Assembly: GCA_029865405.1 (NCBI GenBank)
Contig: JAOUGZ010000177.1
Coordinates: 1-6,228, forward strand
Direction: 5' to 3'
DNA from: Betaproteobacteria bacterium
GTDB lineage: Bacteria; Pseudomonadota; Gammaproteobacteria; Burkholderiales; SG8-39
DNA length: 6,228 nucleotides
The position numbers and the translations under genes were made by a program. This document shows, one piece after another, positions 4,295-6,228 of the stretch (its first letter is position 1; each line of letters starts with the position of its first letter). A model generated the notes under the pieces. It saw only the letters and a program-made list of their open reading frames with translations. It ran no database searches and was not told the DNA's origin.

Positions 4295-6228
4295 TCAGTC
4301 GATGCGGTAGGCAAGCGAGACGTAGGCCGCCCTGCCCGGCGCCGGGTAGGCGGAAAACCCGGTGCCGGTGAAGTTCACCGCCCCGTAGCTGTAGTACCTC
4401 TTATCGAAGAGATTGCGCACCTCGAGCGCCAGGTCGACGCGGCCCGACCTGTGCTCGAGCCTCGCATCGACCAGGCCATAGGCGGGCTGGCGGCGCGCAA
4501 AGGTGTTGGCCTCGTCGTTGTCGTAGCGCTGCTCGCCGATGTACCGCAGGTTCACGTCGAGCGCGCTGCGAGCGCCAAGCGACCAGTGCACGCCCGCGGA
4601 GGCGATGGCTTCGGGCACCAACGGCACATCGTTGCGCGTGGCCCGGAACGTTGCCTCCATGAGCGCCAGCGCGGCGCGCAGTTCCAGTCGCTGCGACACG
4701 CGCCAGGCGCCTTCCAGCTCCGCGCCGTTCCGGCGTGTGGGCGGGAGATTGACGTTCGCCCCCTGCAGCGGACTGAAGTAGATCTCGTTCTCGAGCCGCG
4801 TGGCGTAGAGCGCGATCCGCCCGCGCAAGCCGCTGCGCTCGTATTCCAAGCCGAGTTCGTCGGCGTGCGCTTTCTGCGGCTCGAGCAGCACGGCCGCGCA
4901 CGGCGGAAAGAAGCACGCGTTCTCGTCGAACGTCGCTACGCGAAAACTGGTGCCGGACTTCGCGTACGCCGACCACCCTCTGCGCAGACGATGACGGAGC
5001 GCGACTTCATGCGCATTCAGCGAGTGCCTGGCCCGACGATCGTCCGTCGGGAACACCTGCTCGATCAACCGCTCGCGCGTGCGTTGCGAGCGGCCCCCGA
5101 CGACGAGCCGCGTGCCCTCGGCGATCCACAGGGTCGCTTGCGCGTACCACGCCTCGCTGGTCTGCTCGCCAAGACGTTGCGAGAAGGGCGCGCCGAGCGT
5201 GGCCTGGCTCGCGGCGCTGCGGCTCTCGTAGTCCCACTGTTCCCAGTCGAGCCCGAAGGCGATGTCGTGCTCGCGACCCAGCGCATCGAACCGCAGCTTT
5301 GCGCGCGGCGTGAAGGCCGTCACGTCGACCCGCGTGTCGACGTAAAAAGCCGGAAGAAACAGCGCTGTCGCCTTCTTGTCGCGAATCGAGAGATCCGCGG
5401 CGATCTCGTGGCGCCCCGGGCGCCACGCTCCGCCCAGGGTCAGGGTGCCGTCCCGGCGATCGCTTTCGTTGCCCGGGGTGCTCGCTTGCCGCGGGTCGGC
5501 GGCGATCTGCGCCTCGGTCAGCGCGCCGGGCAGCTGCAGGCGCTGGTCGCCCGCGGCCAGCCTGAGGAAAGACCGCGTGTTCGCCGTGTGCGCTTCCAGG
5601 GTGGCCGCGACGTTGGTCTGTTCGAATCGATTGCCGCGCCGGTAACCCTCGGTCTTCTCCTGCGACGCATCGAGGGTGAATCCGAGCGCCTGCCCCATGC
5701 GCACGAGTCCCGCGCGGCCTTCCGCGGTTCCGTAGCCGCCGGCCCGCCCCAGCGCGTAACCCCGGGACTGGCCCGGTTCGGCGCGGCGCGTAATGATGTT
5801 GACGACACCGCCGGTCGCGCCGCCGCCATACTGCACCGCGCCGCTGCCCCGCACGATCTCTATACGCTCGATGCTCTCCAGCGCGATCGCATTGAGCTGT
5901 GCGGGCACCAGCTCGTTCTCCGATATGCGCAGCCCGTCCACCAGAATGATGGTGTTCTGGTCGCCGGTGATCCCGAATCCGCGCAGGTCCACCTGCTGGT
6001 TCGGGGTGCCGGCGTTGTCGCGCACGTGGAGCAGGCCGAACTGCGCCAGGATCTCGGGCAAGTTCGAGGTGGCGGACCGCTGGATGTCTTCCGCCGTAAT
6101 CGCCGTGACGCCCACGGGCAGATCCCGCTTGGAGTCAGGGAAGCGCGTGGCAGTGATGATGACCGCGTCTACCGGAGCCGCAGGTTGCGCGAGCGACGCC
6201 GGCGCGAGCGCGGCGAGCAGCGCGAAGA
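4295..6228 (-). CDS. TonB-dependent outer-membrane receptor; N-terminal end of signal peptide outside window
   Basis: Outer-membrane active importer (siderophore, cobalamin or similar) energised by TonB-ExbBD; the substrate cannot be read from the sequence. The frame is open to the right edge and gives 643 residues (numbered from the edge). Visible residues 1-13 (FALLAALAPASLA) are the end of a signal peptide, with cleavage likely before Q14. A TonB-box-like DAVIITATR lies at 20-28. The plug domain is ~36-147: LPEILAQFGLLHVRD, VDLRGFGITGDQ, TIILVDGLRISENE, IERIEIVRGSGAVQYGGGAT, GGVVNIITRR. The remainder is a 22-strand-type barrel ending NLFDKRYYSYGAV ... YPAPGRAAYVSLAYRID. The GTG at 6115 is internal to the plug and is not the start. 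A Cys pair, CFFPPC (438-443), sits in a probable surface loop. The final residue is Asp instead of the usual aromatic. It is the promoter-proximal visible gene of the apparent minus-strand operon; its regulatory region is outside the window. Confidence 0.93.
   Translation of the reverse strand, partial: FALLAALAPASLAQPAAPVDAVIITATRFPDSKRDLPVGVTAITAEDIQRSATSNLPEILAQFGLLHVRDNAGTPNQQVDLRGFGITGDQNTIILVDGLRISENELVPAQLNAIALESIERIEIVRGSGAVQYGGGATGGVVNIITRRAEPGQSRGYALGRAGGYGTAEGRAGLVRMGQALGFTLDASQEKTEGYRRGNRFEQTNVAATLEAHTANTRSFLRLAAGDQRLQLPGALTEAQIAADPRQASTPGNESDRRDGTLTLGGAWRPGRHEIAADLSIRDKKATALFLPAFYVDTRVDVTAFTPRAKLRFDALGREHDIAFGLDWEQWDYESRSAASQATLGAPFSQRLGEQTSEAWYAQATLWIAEGTRLVVGGRSQRTRERLIEQVFPTDDRRARHSLNAHEVALRHRLRRGWSAYAKSGTSFRVATFDENACFFPPCAAVLLEPQKAHADELGLEYERSGLRGRIALYATRLENEIYFSPLQGANVNLPPTRRNGAELEGAWRVSQRLELRAALALMEATFRATRNDVPLVPEAIASAGVHWSLGARSALDVNLRYIGEQRYDNDEANTFARRQPAYGLVDARLEHRSGRVDLALEVRNLFDKRYYSYGAVNFTGTGFSAYPAPGRAAYVSLAYRID

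Noticed and set aside
3277..4314. Minus-strand open frame of 345 codons spanning the DUF1499 gene and part of the heptosyltransferase.
   Set aside because: It begins at a TTG inside the receptor gene and reads both real genes out of frame; the product is low-complexity.
5408..5426. A 19-bp near-perfect palindrome (9-bp arms GTGGCGCCC and GGGCGCCAC around one base).
   Set aside because: It lies inside the receptor coding region where it encodes an ordinary barrel turn (W-R-P-G-R-H). Such GC palindromes arise by chance at this base composition, and no partner copy was seen.
6113..6115. GTG at 6115 as the start of the TonB receptor.
   Set aside because: The frame continues upstream through a TonB-box-like stretch and the end of a signal peptide to the window edge, so this GTG is an internal Val codon.

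Overview
This 6.2 kb window is GC-rich and densely coding, from a Gram-negative bacterium. Protein style and gene content suggest a betaproteobacterium (Burkholderiales, Rhodocyclales or Nitrosomonadales type), but this is inferred from resemblance and not from a marker gene. Three of the five genes belong to lipopolysaccharide (LPS) export and assembly, one is an outer-membrane TonB-dependent receptor, and one is a DUF1499 membrane protein. I see no rRNA, tRNA, CRISPR, insertion sequence or phage gene.

Layout. 1-1110 (minus): the first 370 residues of an MsbA-type lipid A flippase, cut by the left edge just before the Walker A loop. 1111-1174: a 64-bp divergent intergenic region. 1175-2446 (plus): an O-antigen ligase (WaaL/Wzy_C family) membrane protein. 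It converges, with a 9-bp gap, on 2456-3520 (minus): a GT9 heptosyltransferase of the WaaQ/heptosyltransferase III type. One base upstream of that gene lies 3522-4160 (minus): a DUF1499 protein whose true start is probably further upstream. 4295-6228 (minus): a TonB-dependent outer-membrane receptor, missing only the first few residues of its signal peptide at the right edge.

How they fit together. The heptosyltransferase builds the inner core on lipid A in the cytoplasm. MsbA flips core-lipid A across the inner membrane. The ligase attaches O-antigen or another polymer on the periplasmic face. The minus-strand order receptor, DUF1499, heptosyltransferase has short spacing and looks like one transcription unit, tying an outer-membrane receptor to LPS core assembly.

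I found no undescribed system. The most useful second look is the DUF1499 start. A complete hydrophobic helix is encoded in frame upstream of the only conventional start, behind a Shine-Dalgarno-like GGAAG and a CTG codon. The many long open frames antisense to these genes are GC-driven shadows.
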